Below, piece by piece: positions 53,001-60,876 of a DNA stretch of 64,000 nucleotides (position 1 is the stretch's first letter; the number at the start of each line of letters is the position of its first letter). Source of the stretch: Alistipes timonensis (GTDB lineage: Bacteria; Bacteroidota; Bacteroidia; Bacteroidales; Muribaculaceae); assembly GCA_023663385.1 (NCBI GenBank), contig JAMPHO010000003.1, forward strand, positions 1 through 64,000, read 5' to 3'. The notes beneath the pieces are model-generated. The model was not told the origin of the DNA. It did not search any database and worked only from the letters and a program-made list of their open reading frames with translations. Made by a program: the position numbers and the translations under genes.

Positions 53001-54218
53001 AACGCCTTCAAGTTCACTCCGGCGGGTGGCGTGATAACGCTTGACTGCCGCCCCGAAGGTGATTCGCTCGCCATCAGGGTGTCAGATACGGGGCCCGGCA
53101 TACCCGAATCGAGCCGCGACCGGGTGTTCAACCGATTCTACAGGGTTAAGGGTGAGGCTCATGACGCGGCTCCGGGCACGGGCATCGGACTTCACCTCGC
53201 ACGGGAGATGATGGAACTTCATCATGGCGAGATTATGGTCGAGAGCAGCTCCGGCGATGGCACCGTGATGCTGATTCTTATACCGATAGGGGAGGATGCT
53301 TACTCCGCCGAGGAGTCCGCCCCGGCGGTGAGGAAGGATCCCGCGCCTCACGCGGAGGTGAAAGTGCCACAGGCTTCTGGTCGCGGAGACGTGGCCGACG
53401 AGGTTCAGCGGCACCATGCCACGGTGCTTGTGATCGAGGACGACGCTTCTATTCTCGACTATGTCGCGGGAGAGCTCTCCGAGCACTATGATGTGCTTAC
53501 CGCCGCGAACGGCGCTGCCGGGCTTGAACTAGCCTTGACACGCCGACCCGACCTCATCCTGTCAGATATAATGATGGAGGGAATCGACGGGTTGGAGCTT
53601 TGCCGCAAAATCAGGGCAAACGCCGATACCTGCGAGATTCCGATAGTGCTCCTTACCGCCAAGGTTACCCAAGCGCAGCGCAACGAGGGGATTCTGGCCG
53701 GAGCCGACGCCTATATTACCAAGCCGTTCAACATAGGCCATCTGCTCAACAGGGTGAATATGCTCATAATGCAGCGCAGAATGCTCAAGGAGAAGTATTC
53801 GGGCGAGACGGTTGTCAACGAGGAGGTGACAAAAATCAAGTCGAACGACGAGCGCCTCTTTGAGCGCGTGCGCAAGGTCGTTCTCGACAATCTCGCGAGT
53901 CCCGACCTTTCGGTCGAGTTTATCGCGAAGGAGATAGGCGTGAGCCGCTCCCATCTGCAACGCCGCCTGAAAGTGTCGGCCAATATGAATCCGAGCGAGT
54001 ACATCAAGCGCGAACGTATGCGCCACGCGGCCTTGATGCTCTCAACCAAGAGTGTCGCGGTATCGGAAGTCGCCTACGCTACGGGATTTTCCACTTTGTC
54101 GCACTTCTCGACCTGCTTCAAGGAACATTATGGTATGTCGCCGACACGCTATGTGTCGCTGAACCAAGCCTCTGCGACGGCCGACGCGGTCGCGTCTGAC
54201 GGGGTGTCGGAAACGTGA
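50082..54218 (+). CDS. Hybrid two-component system sensor/regulator of the PUL
   Basis: 1378 residues from ATG 50082; an in-frame GTG at 50028 is rejected because it coincides with the predicted transcription start. A signal/anchor region precedes a periplasmic two-bladed beta-propeller sensor (about 30-690, repeats such as YIWLATDYGLTRFDG and LWVGTTDGIQKFDR), then a Y_Y_Y domain and a membrane helix (about 800-823). Cytoplasmic kinase: His857 in DISHEIRTPL, N box VFNVLSNAFKF, G box SDTGPGIPE. Receiver with Asp1162 (LILSDIMMEG) and ITKPF; C-terminal AraC DNA-binding domain (YATGFSTLSHFSTCFKEHYG). It senses PUL oligosaccharide and activates both arms. Confidence 0.96.
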   Translation: MSSAIRSFIKPLSKTARSLARCAAALLLLAATDSEAAPVSEAAPVGRLFTVSNTHINKICQDHLGYIWLATDYGLTRFDGSEATTFTSTAEAGSLLSNTVLTVMEDSEKNLWVGTTDGIQKFDRGTQTFVTPRQTYPDVPDFSYVNSIIEDRKGNIWFTTSRSGAVCMKKGERDPVCYMTTNSRICSNKTTVLYEDSFGNIWIGSMDAGISIFNGSTNTMTTLSHVPGDPTSLSSNMIFTIGQTNDGRLFIGSLDGGIDAYDYRSNRVTRDVVKVGGNVYILRNSPEENAMYIGTDGNGLKKYDVATGALSDVSIAVKEFNPSRAKIHDILTDRQGNLWLGVFQKGALMVSRDADDSLVSYSYSPFSPSLNIGTEPVLCALRSSDGSLWIGTDGDGVYRADSPGAPMRHLADAAAGASTVLTMFQDSRGTVWAGNYLNGLSRYDSATSAFVPVTIPLPDTPGGRVKEVNAIAEDADGNLWIGTNGDGVCIYNPRSGSAKFLSHSPSKPDSGQLLGNAVHSILFTGDGKVWIGTSDSGLSCLDTRTWRFEHYNSTNMRLSNNCVFSLCQDSSGAVWAGTRMGLNRIQGGRTQVINETHGLLNNLIYSILVDRDSNLWLSTGAGICRLDPKTMRFDDFMPMEHLVCSEFKRNSACLGLDGRVYFGGVGGLVSFMPGRGRSPRELLRVAFNELTLIDEGDAASVGIPSDGVMTLSNRDAVDLTYDQNSFTVSFGAVEFSHPENVVYSVMLEGHDNGWIQLPAGARTATYSSLPPGDYTLRVRASIDDFKPKEASMALSIAPPLYLTAWAKALYACLFALLVLFGVKAVKWRIREEQRRNRQLMQAQTAEHKLQFFTDISHEIRTPLTMVLSPLDSLREKIRDKQTLRTIEVMRYNGDRILRLIDQIMDLRRLDNNQMSLSVSRTDIRRFLSGVAGAFENLAEQKNIVFRVEIAEEVPETAMLDGDKVDKVVFNVLSNAFKFTPAGGVITLDCRPEGDSLAIRVSDTGPGIPESSRDRVFNRFYRVKGEAHDAAPGTGIGLHLAREMMELHHGEIMVESSSGDGTVMLILIPIGEDAYSAEESAPAVRKDPAPHAEVKVPQASGRGDVADEVQRHHATVLVIEDDASILDYVAGELSEHYDVLTAANGAAGLELALTRRPDLILSDIMMEGIDGLELCRKIRANADTCEIPIVLLTAKVTQAQRNEGILAGADAYITKPFNIGHLLNRVNMLIMQRRMLKEKYSGETVVNEEVTKIKSNDERLFERVRKVVLDNLASPDLSVEFIAKEIGVSRSHLQRRLKVSANMNPSEYIKRERMRHAALMLSTKSVAVSEVAYATGFSTLSHFSTCFKEHYGMSPTRYVSLNQASATADAVASDGVSET

Positions 54219-54247
54219 TTTCCGGGTATGCGCGGTCATTTGATGCA

Positions 54248-54280
54248 CATTTTCGCAAATACCTGCGACATTTTCGGCAA
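54248..54280 (+). promoter_or_regulatory. Proposed PUL regulator site upstream of the GH16 arm
   Basis: CATTTTCGCAA at 54248-54258 and CATTTTCGGCAA at 54269-54280, separated by 10 bp and in the direction of transcription. This is the same motif, spacing and orientation as upstream of susC. The -7 box begins 61 bp further on. Confidence 0.75.
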
Positions 54281-54341
54281 CGTCAGCGCAACTTGGAGAG
54301 TATCGAAGCCATTTTCACAAAGCCTTGGGCGACATAATGTA

Positions 54342-54349
54342 TAATTTTG
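54342..54349 (+). promoter_or_regulatory. -7 box of the GH16 arm
   Basis: TAATTTTG, 91 bp before the ATG at 54440, without a consensus -33. Confidence 0.6.
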
Positions 54350-54439
54350 CATTGTCGGATTTCAAGATTTCTTGGCCGGCATTGAGGCTGAAGCCGCCAC
54401 CCGGCACGAGGTCTCGGTAAAACCAAACATTATCGCCCG

Positions 54440-55279
54440 ATGAAAAAAACTACCAAATTAATGACATCTATAATCGCTGTGGCGATTGTCGGGGTTACGG
54501 CCGCGAGCGCTCTCGCGGAGGGTAATCCGGCCGAAGGCGCGGTCGCGGTGCCCGACGGCTACTCGCGTCTCGTGTTCTCCGACGAGTTTGACACCGATGG
54601 TGCCCCCGACGCCTCTAAGTGGAATTTCGAGACAGGATACATCCGAAACGGGGAGATGCAGTATTATACGCCCGGCCAGAACGCGGTGTGCAAGGATGGC
54701 GTACTCGTTATCGAGGCACGCAACGACAGTGCCGTTATAAATGGCGAAGTCTGCCCCGTTACCTCCGCGAGCCTCACTACGAAAGGACTTAACGCGTGGA
54801 AGTATGGCTACGTCGAGGTGCGGGCGAAACTCCCTGCCTCGCTCGGCACCTGGCCCGCGATATGGATGATGCCTGAGGAGAACAATTACGGCAAGTGGCC
54901 CCGCTCGGGCGAGATTGATATAATGGAGCATGTGGGTTACAATCCCGAAAACATCCATTTCTCGGCCCACACTGAGCGCTTCAACCATATGCGCGGCACT
55001 CAGCGAACCCATGTGACCCACGCGCCCGAGGCGGTAGGCGATTTCCACCTTTACGCTTTGAAGTGGACGCCCGACAGGCTGACGTGGTACTACGACGGCA
55101 AGGAGCAGTATGCGATTGACCGCGAGGCCGACAGCGACTGGACCACCTGGCCATTTGACATTGATTATTATCTTATACTGAATCTCGCTTTCGGCGGTGG
55201 TTGGGGCGGCTCCGAGGGGGTCGACCTCTCGACTCTCCCGCAGCGCTACGAGATTGATTACGTCAGAGTTTTCCAATAG
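54440..55279 (+). CDS. GH16 family endo-beta-glucanase (laminarinase type)
   Basis: 279 residues, signal peptide (about 1-26). Residues about 40-279 are a complete GH16 jelly roll: RLVFSDEFDTDGAPD, YGYVEVRAKLPASLGTWPAI and the catalytic EIDIME (Glu158, Asp160, Glu163) in RSGEIDIMEHVGYNPE, ending YEIDYVRVFQ. The methionine between the Asp and second Glu is the beta-bulge form shared by laminarinases. Expected to cut beta-1,3 or mixed-linkage glucan. First gene of the plus arm. Confidence 0.93.
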   Translation: MKKTTKLMTSIIAVAIVGVTAASALAEGNPAEGAVAVPDGYSRLVFSDEFDTDGAPDASKWNFETGYIRNGEMQYYTPGQNAVCKDGVLVIEARNDSAVINGEVCPVTSASLTTKGLNAWKYGYVEVRAKLPASLGTWPAIWMMPEENNYGKWPRSGEIDIMEHVGYNPENIHFSAHTERFNHMRGTQRTHVTHAPEAVGDFHLYALKWTPDRLTWYYDGKEQYAIDREADSDWTTWPFDIDYYLILNLAFGGGWGGSEGVDLSTLPQRYEIDYVRVFQ

Positions 55280-55290
55280 TTTTCATAATA

Positions 55291-55315
55291 TGGCCGACTT
55301 GGATATTATCGGCCA
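55291..55315 (+). other. Short hairpin between the GH16 gene and the adhesin-like gene
   Basis: TGGCCGA (55291-55297) pairs with TCGGCCA (55309-55315). No T run follows; it may lower read-through or stabilise the upstream message. Confidence 0.4.
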
Positions 55316-55358
55316 CTCCCTCGCTCTCCACTTTTCAGAATCTTCAAACTTCAACCCG

Positions 55359-55832
55359 ATGAAAAAGATACTTACCATGGCGGCGCTCGCTTGCGCGGTA
55401 ATAACCGCTTCGGCCGCCCCGGTTATGAATTTCTCCCGCTCGGTGCGTACCTCCGACGGTCTGCCGAAGGCCAATCTGCCGGTAAAAGTCAAGGTGGCGG
55501 TCCACGCAGGAGCGCCCGACGGTCCCGTGGCTTTCGGCGAGGAGCACGAGGTCACCACGTCGCCCGCCGGGGTGGCTTATGTGGCGGTCGGCTCACAAAA
55601 CACCAATGTCACTCTCGACGCCCTCGACTGGGGAAACACGGCATATTATATGGAGACCGCGGTAGACTGCGGCGATGGCTACGGCGACGCCGTGTGCCAG
55701 CAGATACTCGAAGTGCCCCGCGCTGTGCACGCAGCGACAGCTTCGTCGCTCACCCTCGCGTCCCCCTCGGGAAAGCTCTTCAAGGTGACCATCTCCGACG
55801 ACGGCACCCTTTCAGCAACACCAATCGAATAA
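55359..55832 (+). CDS. Secreted protein with tail-fibre-type N-terminal domain only
   Basis: 157 residues from ATG 55359 (a longer frame starting in the GH16 gene is ignored). Signal peptide MKKILTMAALACAVITASA. The rest follows the pattern of the N-terminal domain common in Bacteroidota tail-fibre-domain adhesins: a variable-linker start, LPKANLPVKVKVAVHAG, EEHEVTTSPAGVAYVAVGS, LDWGNTAYYMETAVDCGDGY and the closing ILEVPRAVHAATASSL. Here the domain stands alone. It is 4 bp before the 55837 gene; both accompany the second GH16 gene. Function is probably surface attachment or complex assembly (inference). Confidence 0.7.
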   Translation: MKKILTMAALACAVITASAAPVMNFSRSVRTSDGLPKANLPVKVKVAVHAGAPDGPVAFGEEHEVTTSPAGVAYVAVGSQNTNVTLDALDWGNTAYYMETAVDCGDGYGDAVCQQILEVPRAVHAATASSLTLASPSGKLFKVTISDDGTLSATPIE

Positions 55833-55836
55833 CACG

Positions 55837-56289
55837 ATGCGCGACGTTATCAAATCCATCCTATTGCTCGCGGCCGCGACTCCCTTCGCGGCGTCGGCCG
55901 ACGGGTTTCTGCCTTATGGTGGATATGCCGCCGGGGAGCATTACGCTGTAGAGACGCTGGCTTCGGGCTTCGCGTCCGAGGGCGACGCGGTTCTGTCGCA
56001 CGGGTCCCTGCCTGTCGCTTCGACTCACACGAGCGGGGTAGAGGAAATCGCCGCCGAAGGTGCCGCTTTGTCAGTGTCTGTATCCGCCGACGGGTGCTCG
56101 CTGCTTGTCGATGGGCTTTCCCTTGGCGCGGCGTATGATATTATCGCTATCGACGGACGCCGCCTCGCGTCGGGCAGGGTCGCTTCGACGGCGATCGACA
56201 TATCGCGGCTCCAGGCCGGCCAGTACCTGCTCCGAATCGCCAACGAGGGTTCCGCGCCCGTGGTGTATAACTTTTTGAAGAGAGGCTGA
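55837..56289 (+). CDS. Small secreted protein ending in a type IX sorting-like domain
   Basis: 150 residues, signal peptide to about residue 21. A short segment (PYGGYAAGEHYAVETLASGF; GDAVLSHGSLPVAS) resembles the small partner protein that usually lies next to tail-fibre-domain adhesins in Bacteroidota. The C-terminal half (about 70-150) is a sorting domain: LVDGLSLGAAYDIIAIDGRR and ISRLQAGQYLLRIANEG. It lies 4 bp after the 55359 gene and 3 bp before the GH16 gene, so all three are coupled. Confidence 0.7.
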   Translation: MRDVIKSILLLAAATPFAASADGFLPYGGYAAGEHYAVETLASGFASEGDAVLSHGSLPVASTHTSGVEEIAAEGAALSVSVSADGCSLLVDGLSLGAAYDIIAIDGRRLASGRVASTAIDISRLQAGQYLLRIANEGSAPVVYNFLKRG

Positions 56290-56292
56290 TTT

Positions 56293-57516
56293 ATGAAATC
56301 GTTAGTAACATCAATAATATCGCTCGCGGCATTGTTCGCGGCGAGCGCCGAGCCGGTGCTCTACGAGGCTTCGCTGACCGACCGCTACGGCACACCCTCG
56401 GCAAACGAGGAGGTGACCTTGCGCCTGACCCTGCTCGACGCGGAGGGGCGCCAGCTCTACGCCGAGACCCATTCGGTGACATCCGACGCTCTCGGTCAGC
56501 TCCGAGCCATGGTCGGCTCTGGTTCCGCGACCGAAGGTGAGTTTAACGACGCGAACTGGGAGTCAGCCGCGAATCTCGGGGTTGTGATTACCCGGGCCGA
56601 TGGTTCGGAGATAGCCGACGTTGCCAATCTCGGTTACACTCCGGCGGCGATTTACGCGAAAAGCGCTTCGGCGCTCGTCGGCCCCGCTACCGCCGAAGGG
56701 CGTTATCGCCTGGCTGTCGACGATGCGGGCAATCTTTCCACCGTATTTGAGAAGGATACGTCCATCGCCATCCCCGTGGGCTACACCCGCCTGATATTCC
56801 ATGACGAGTTCGACGGTGAGGGACTTCCCGACCCGACAATTTGGAGTTTCGAGCACGGCAATGTACGCAATGGTGAATACCAATATTATACCAAAAACCG
56901 TCTTGAGAACTGCTGCCAGGCCGACGGAGTGCTCCGCTTTACAACCATCAAGGAGGATTACACCGACCCGGAGACAGGTCAAACCGCCCAATACACCTCG
57001 GCGAGCGTTACCACTCAGAATACCGTGAAGTTCACTTACGGACGCGTCGATGTCCGCGCCAAGCTCCCGGCAATCAAAGGCACATGGCCCGCCATATGGC
57101 TGATGCCCAATGATAGCTATTACGGTATGTGGCCCCGTTCGGGTGAGATTGACATCATGGAGAATGTAGGCTACGACCCCAATGTGGTACACTTCACTGC
57201 CCACACCTATCTCCAGCACGGAGGTGACAACAACAAGCACCATATGTCAATGAGGGTTATGAATCCCACCCCCTCGGACGACTTCCATGTGTACTCGCTT
57301 GAATGGTCGGAAAACAAGCTTACCTGGCTCGTCGACGGCAAGCGCGGTTTCACTATGGTGAAAAACTCGGCCCTCTGGACCGGGTGGCCGTTCGACCGCG
57401 ACTTCTACCTCATTCTGAATCTCGCCTGGGGCGGTAGCTGGGGAGGCCAGCAGGGTATCGAGTCGGAGAAACTCCCGGTTACCTACGAGGTTGACTACGT
57501 CAGAATATTCCAGTAA
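56293..57516 (+). CDS. GH16 endo-beta-glucanase fused to a tail-fibre-type N-terminal domain
   Basis: 407 residues. Signal peptide to about 19; residues about 21-130 are the same adhesin-type domain as in the 55359 product (EASLTDRYGTPSANEEVTLR; AETHSVTSDALGQLRAMVGS; closing YTPAAIYAKSASALV). Residues about 160-407 form a GH16 domain with catalytic Glu285, Asp287 and Glu290 in SGEIDIMENVGYDP and C-terminus YEVDYVRIFQ. It is about 40-50 percent alike by eye to the 54440 enzyme. Likely surface-exposed or complex-bound beta-glucanase. Confidence 0.88.
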   Translation: MKSLVTSIISLAALFAASAEPVLYEASLTDRYGTPSANEEVTLRLTLLDAEGRQLYAETHSVTSDALGQLRAMVGSGSATEGEFNDANWESAANLGVVITRADGSEIADVANLGYTPAAIYAKSASALVGPATAEGRYRLAVDDAGNLSTVFEKDTSIAIPVGYTRLIFHDEFDGEGLPDPTIWSFEHGNVRNGEYQYYTKNRLENCCQADGVLRFTTIKEDYTDPETGQTAQYTSASVTTQNTVKFTYGRVDVRAKLPAIKGTWPAIWLMPNDSYYGMWPRSGEIDIMENVGYDPNVVHFTAHTYLQHGGDNNKHHMSMRVMNPTPSDDFHVYSLEWSENKLTWLVDGKRGFTMVKNSALWTGWPFDRDFYLILNLAWGGSWGGQQGIESEKLPVTYEVDYVRIFQ

Positions 57517-57587
57517 TAATTAAATATCAGTTTACAAAAACACAATCATTATTTTAACCAGTCGAAAAAAACTTAACATACAAAACC

Positions 57588-59060
57588 ATGAATAAGAAAC
57601 AGTTACTCTCCCTCGCTGCTGCCGCCATCCTCGGTGCGTCGCAATCGTTCGCCGCGGTTGAATACTGGGTTGCCTCCAACGGCTCCGATGAGAATCCCGG
57701 AACCGAGGCCAAGCCGTTCGCCACACCCGAAATGGCCATCCTGATGGTCAAGGACAACACCGAGACAATCATCCATCTCGAAAAGGACGCCACCTTCATG
57801 ATGGCCGGCCAGCTTAACCTCGACAAGAATAAGATCTGCACTATCGAGGGTGACAACACCACGCTCAAAGGTGCCGAGAAACCCGGTTACGAGGGGGGCG
57901 AGGCTGTGCGTATTTTCCGCGCTGCCGACAATTCGAAGGTAACCCTTCGCGGCATAAACTTCGTCAACGGTCGCCAGGTCGAGTACGTTCTCGGAGGCGC
58001 CATCTACTTCGCCGGTGAAGAACTCAATATCGACAAATGCCGCTTCATCGACAACGAGGCCGGTTCGGCCGGCGCTGCCATCGGCTCCCGCGGCCATATC
58101 GTGCGCGTCACCAATTCTTACTTCGAGCACAACTACACCATCGGCGGCGGCTCCCGCGGTCCCGCCATCATGCAGCGCGGTCCCGAGACCCTCGACGGTG
58201 AGCTCTATGTCGACAACTGCACTTTCTACAAAAACTCAGAAAACCAGGGAGGCCAGGGCACTTGCATCGGCATTTACGACCCCTCTAACCAGCCCGGTGT
58301 CAACTTCGCAGGTTGCAAGAAACTCGTGGTTACCAACTCTACTTTCGTGGAGAATACCTCGAAGGATAACTATCAGGCGTGCATCGACATCTCCGACTCC
58401 TCTGACTGCGAGACCATCCTCGCCAATAACACTTTCTATAACAACGACGGCGCTCTCCGCCTCTACTTCCAACTGGAACCGGTGTATATGTTCAATAACT
58501 TCGCTTACTGCAACCGGGCATGCGTGCTTTCCGAGCTTTCGATCGCCGATGCCGACCGCGCCCAGGTAATCGCCCGCAACAACATCCTCTATGGCGCTGA
58601 GCGCGGTGTGAACGAGAATATGGACGACAAGGATTTCAACGCCAACGCGGCTTCGGCCCACAACACCCTCGGCCTCTGCAAGGATGTCACTATGACCGCT
58701 CTCGGTGTGAGCACCACGCTCGGCACCCGCGACGAGGGCTTCGTTCCCTTCCTCTCCATCCTGCGCGACAACTCCCCCCTGGTTAACGCCGGTATCGAGA
58801 ACTCCGCCGAGTGGACCAAGGACAACGTTATCCCTGCCACTGACTGCCGCGGTTACAAGAACAATGGCGGCAAGGATGTAGGCGCTTACGAGTATGACGG
58901 CGTCAACCCCGACGATGACACCGCTGTAGAGGTTGTGGCTACCGAGACTGTCGACGCTCCCGTTGAATACTACAATCTCCAGGGTATGCGCGTGGCCAAC
59001 CCCGCAAACGGCATCTTCATCCGTCGCCAGGGCAATAAGGCTACGAAAGTGCGCCTCTAA
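57588..59060 (+). CDS. Secreted right-handed beta-helix protein (choice-of-anchor Q type)
   Basis: 490 residues, signal peptide MNKKQLLSLAAAAILGASQSF-like. The start EYWVASNGSDENPGTEAKPF is typical of choice-of-anchor Q / pectate-lyase-fold proteins. Repeated short strands with Asn ladders follow (LRGINFVNGR, NIDKCRFIDNEAGS, VTNSYFEHNY, YVDNCTFYKNS, VTNSTFVENTS). The C-terminus (VEYYNLQGMRVANPANGIFI) is a sorting-domain remnant. No lyase catalytic residues could be assigned; it may bind or process polysaccharide at the surface. Confidence 0.8.
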   Translation: MNKKQLLSLAAAAILGASQSFAAVEYWVASNGSDENPGTEAKPFATPEMAILMVKDNTETIIHLEKDATFMMAGQLNLDKNKICTIEGDNTTLKGAEKPGYEGGEAVRIFRAADNSKVTLRGINFVNGRQVEYVLGGAIYFAGEELNIDKCRFIDNEAGSAGAAIGSRGHIVRVTNSYFEHNYTIGGGSRGPAIMQRGPETLDGELYVDNCTFYKNSENQGGQGTCIGIYDPSNQPGVNFAGCKKLVVTNSTFVENTSKDNYQACIDISDSSDCETILANNTFYNNDGALRLYFQLEPVYMFNNFAYCNRACVLSELSIADADRAQVIARNNILYGAERGVNENMDDKDFNANAASAHNTLGLCKDVTMTALGVSTTLGTRDEGFVPFLSILRDNSPLVNAGIENSAEWTKDNVIPATDCRGYKNNGGKDVGAYEYDGVNPDDDTAVEVVATETVDAPVEYYNLQGMRVANPANGIFIRRQGNKATKVRL

Positions 59061-59091
59061 ACCAAGATAATCCAATCCGAAAACCGAAATC

Positions 59092-60837
59092 ATGAAAAAG
59101 TTCACGATATTGGCGACAGCTTTCGCGCTGGCAGCTTCGGCTGCCAACGCCGAGAGCGTCACCATCAAACACGAGACCGCCGGAGCGCTCGAAAGCGAGC
59201 TTAACGCCGCTATCGCCGCATCCGAGACCCTCACATCGATGGCCGACATCACCGAGTTGACAATCGTCGGTGAAGCTCAGATGACCGCCACCGATTTCGC
59301 AAAGATTCGCACGCATCTGCGCCCATCGCTGCTATACCTGGATCTCTCCGGCGCTAAATTCGCCAACAACAAGTTGCCCGGGGGTGACTATGACAAACAG
59401 GGCATTCTCCAGACTATGAATGTCAAGGAGGTAAAACTTCCCTCTACCCTTACAGGGTTATCAGGTGGCGCGTTCTATATGTGTAAGTCACTTGAAACTA
59501 TAAATTTGCCTGATGGTGTCAAAGTTATAAGCCAATATTGCTTTTCAGGTTGCGAGAAGTTGAAGCTTACCTCTCTGCCTCCTAATCTGACGACTATCTC
59601 GGCTGACGCGTTTCGCGGTTGTGTATCTCTGGAGTTGACCGAACTACCGGAAACGGTAAAAAGCATTGGAGGCGATGCGTTCAACGATGATGAGGTAGCT
59701 TCCAATAAGCTTCCTTTGACAGGAGTGGCATTCTCAAAGCTCCCTCGCGATCTTGAGAAGCTTGGCGAACGTGCGTTCCGCCGCACCAGTTGCACTTTCT
59801 CGGAATGGCCTGAAAACCTCACCACTTTGCCTTCGTCTGTGTTTTCTGCCACAAAAGTAGCTTTCAAAACATTGTCGCCTAATATTACCTCTGTCGGGAC
59901 TTATGCTTTCCAAAGTGTTAAGACGATGCCAGAATTCATCATCCCCGATCAGGCGAATTTATGGACCAAGATTCCTGATGGCTGCTTCTTTGTTCAGACC
60001 GACGATGCTGTGCGTGCGTTTGTTTGCCGTGCGCCCTCAGCTCCTAAAGCGACAGTTAATATAGGCTCAGGAGCCTGGTCCGGCTCGTTCAGCCAGGTGG
60101 CGAAGAATCCCAACACTACTTTCAGAGTGCTCGCTTCCGCGGCTAAGAGCTTCAAGACCACCGCGCCCTACAGCTCCATGAACATCGAGCTGCTGACAAC
60201 TGAGGTCGCCGCTCCCCAGATGCTTTACGCCGACGGCATTCTGCCGGAACACGTCGTTGTGAAGTTCATCGCCGACAAGCCCGCCGACTATGAGGAATTT
60301 GATGAGCATTTCCCCGGCTTCCAGGCTGAGCATACTACCTTTGGGGCTGTTCCCGAAGGAGAGGGGCACCTTGAAATCTCGTTTACCGACGATGCCGACT
60401 TCTTTGCCTATGTGAAGGAGATCCGTTGGGCTCCGACAGCCGAAGCGTACGCCGAGGATGGCGAAACCGAAGGTGATGCGTCGGAGGAAGCCGGCGAGGA
60501 GATCGATCCCGACCTGCTTTACACCTGTACCAACCTGTCGCAGAGCCTCAAGCGCACGATTTCCGTTCCCGTGAACGTAACTCCGGGTATGCGCCCGCTG
60601 TTCGTTGAAATCGGCAAGACCGACCTTCAAACCGGCGTTGAGTCCGTCGAGGCTCCCGCCGCCATTGTTACCCGCCGCGGCGACATCCTCAGCCTTTCGG
60701 TTGAAGGCGCCGAGCTGTATGACCTCGCCGGGCGTATGGTGGCATCGACTACGTCGAACACTCTCGATCTGGGCGGCCTTCCCGCCGGGGCTTATGTGCT
60801 CCGTGCCCACAAGACGGCTGTCAAGATTGTGAAATAA
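59092..60837 (+). CDS. Secreted BspA-type leucine-rich repeat protein
   Basis: 581 residues with a signal peptide. About residues 105-290 contain LRR_5 (BspA-like) repeats: VKEVKLPSTLTGLSGGAFYM, CKSLETINLPDGVKVISQYC, LKLTSLPPNLTTISADAFRG. Later parts are beta-rich, with an acidic low-complexity stretch (EDGETEGDASEEAGEEIDPD, about 465-485), and a C-terminal sorting-like tail (AELYDLAGRMVAS, GLPAGAYVLRAHKTAVKIVK). BspA repeats often mediate binding to host or polymer surfaces. DNA of the repeat region is visibly poorer in G/C at third codon positions than the gene ends. Confidence 0.82.
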   Translation: MKKFTILATAFALAASAANAESVTIKHETAGALESELNAAIAASETLTSMADITELTIVGEAQMTATDFAKIRTHLRPSLLYLDLSGAKFANNKLPGGDYDKQGILQTMNVKEVKLPSTLTGLSGGAFYMCKSLETINLPDGVKVISQYCFSGCEKLKLTSLPPNLTTISADAFRGCVSLELTELPETVKSIGGDAFNDDEVASNKLPLTGVAFSKLPRDLEKLGERAFRRTSCTFSEWPENLTTLPSSVFSATKVAFKTLSPNITSVGTYAFQSVKTMPEFIIPDQANLWTKIPDGCFFVQTDDAVRAFVCRAPSAPKATVNIGSGAWSGSFSQVAKNPNTTFRVLASAAKSFKTTAPYSSMNIELLTTEVAAPQMLYADGILPEHVVVKFIADKPADYEEFDEHFPGFQAEHTTFGAVPEGEGHLEISFTDDADFFAYVKEIRWAPTAEAYAEDGETEGDASEEAGEEIDPDLLYTCTNLSQSLKRTISVPVNVTPGMRPLFVEIGKTDLQTGVESVEAPAAIVTRRGDILSLSVEGAELYDLAGRMVASTTSNTLDLGGLPAGAYVLRAHKTAVKIVK

Positions 60838-60876
60838 ACAGAGGAACTTACCACGCAGAAACATTTTGTGGCATAG

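Larger units (their letters stand above)
54219..54439 (+). other. Intergenic control region before the first GH16 gene
   Basis: Contains the paired repeats (54248-54280), a third partial copy CATTTTCACAA at 54310-54320, and a TAATTTTG -7 box at 54342-54349. No gene. Confidence 0.7.

Noticed and set aside
55197-55358. 54-residue extension of the 55359 gene into the GH16 gene
   Set aside because: It would overlap the end of a complete GH16 domain; a normal signal peptide begins at 55359.
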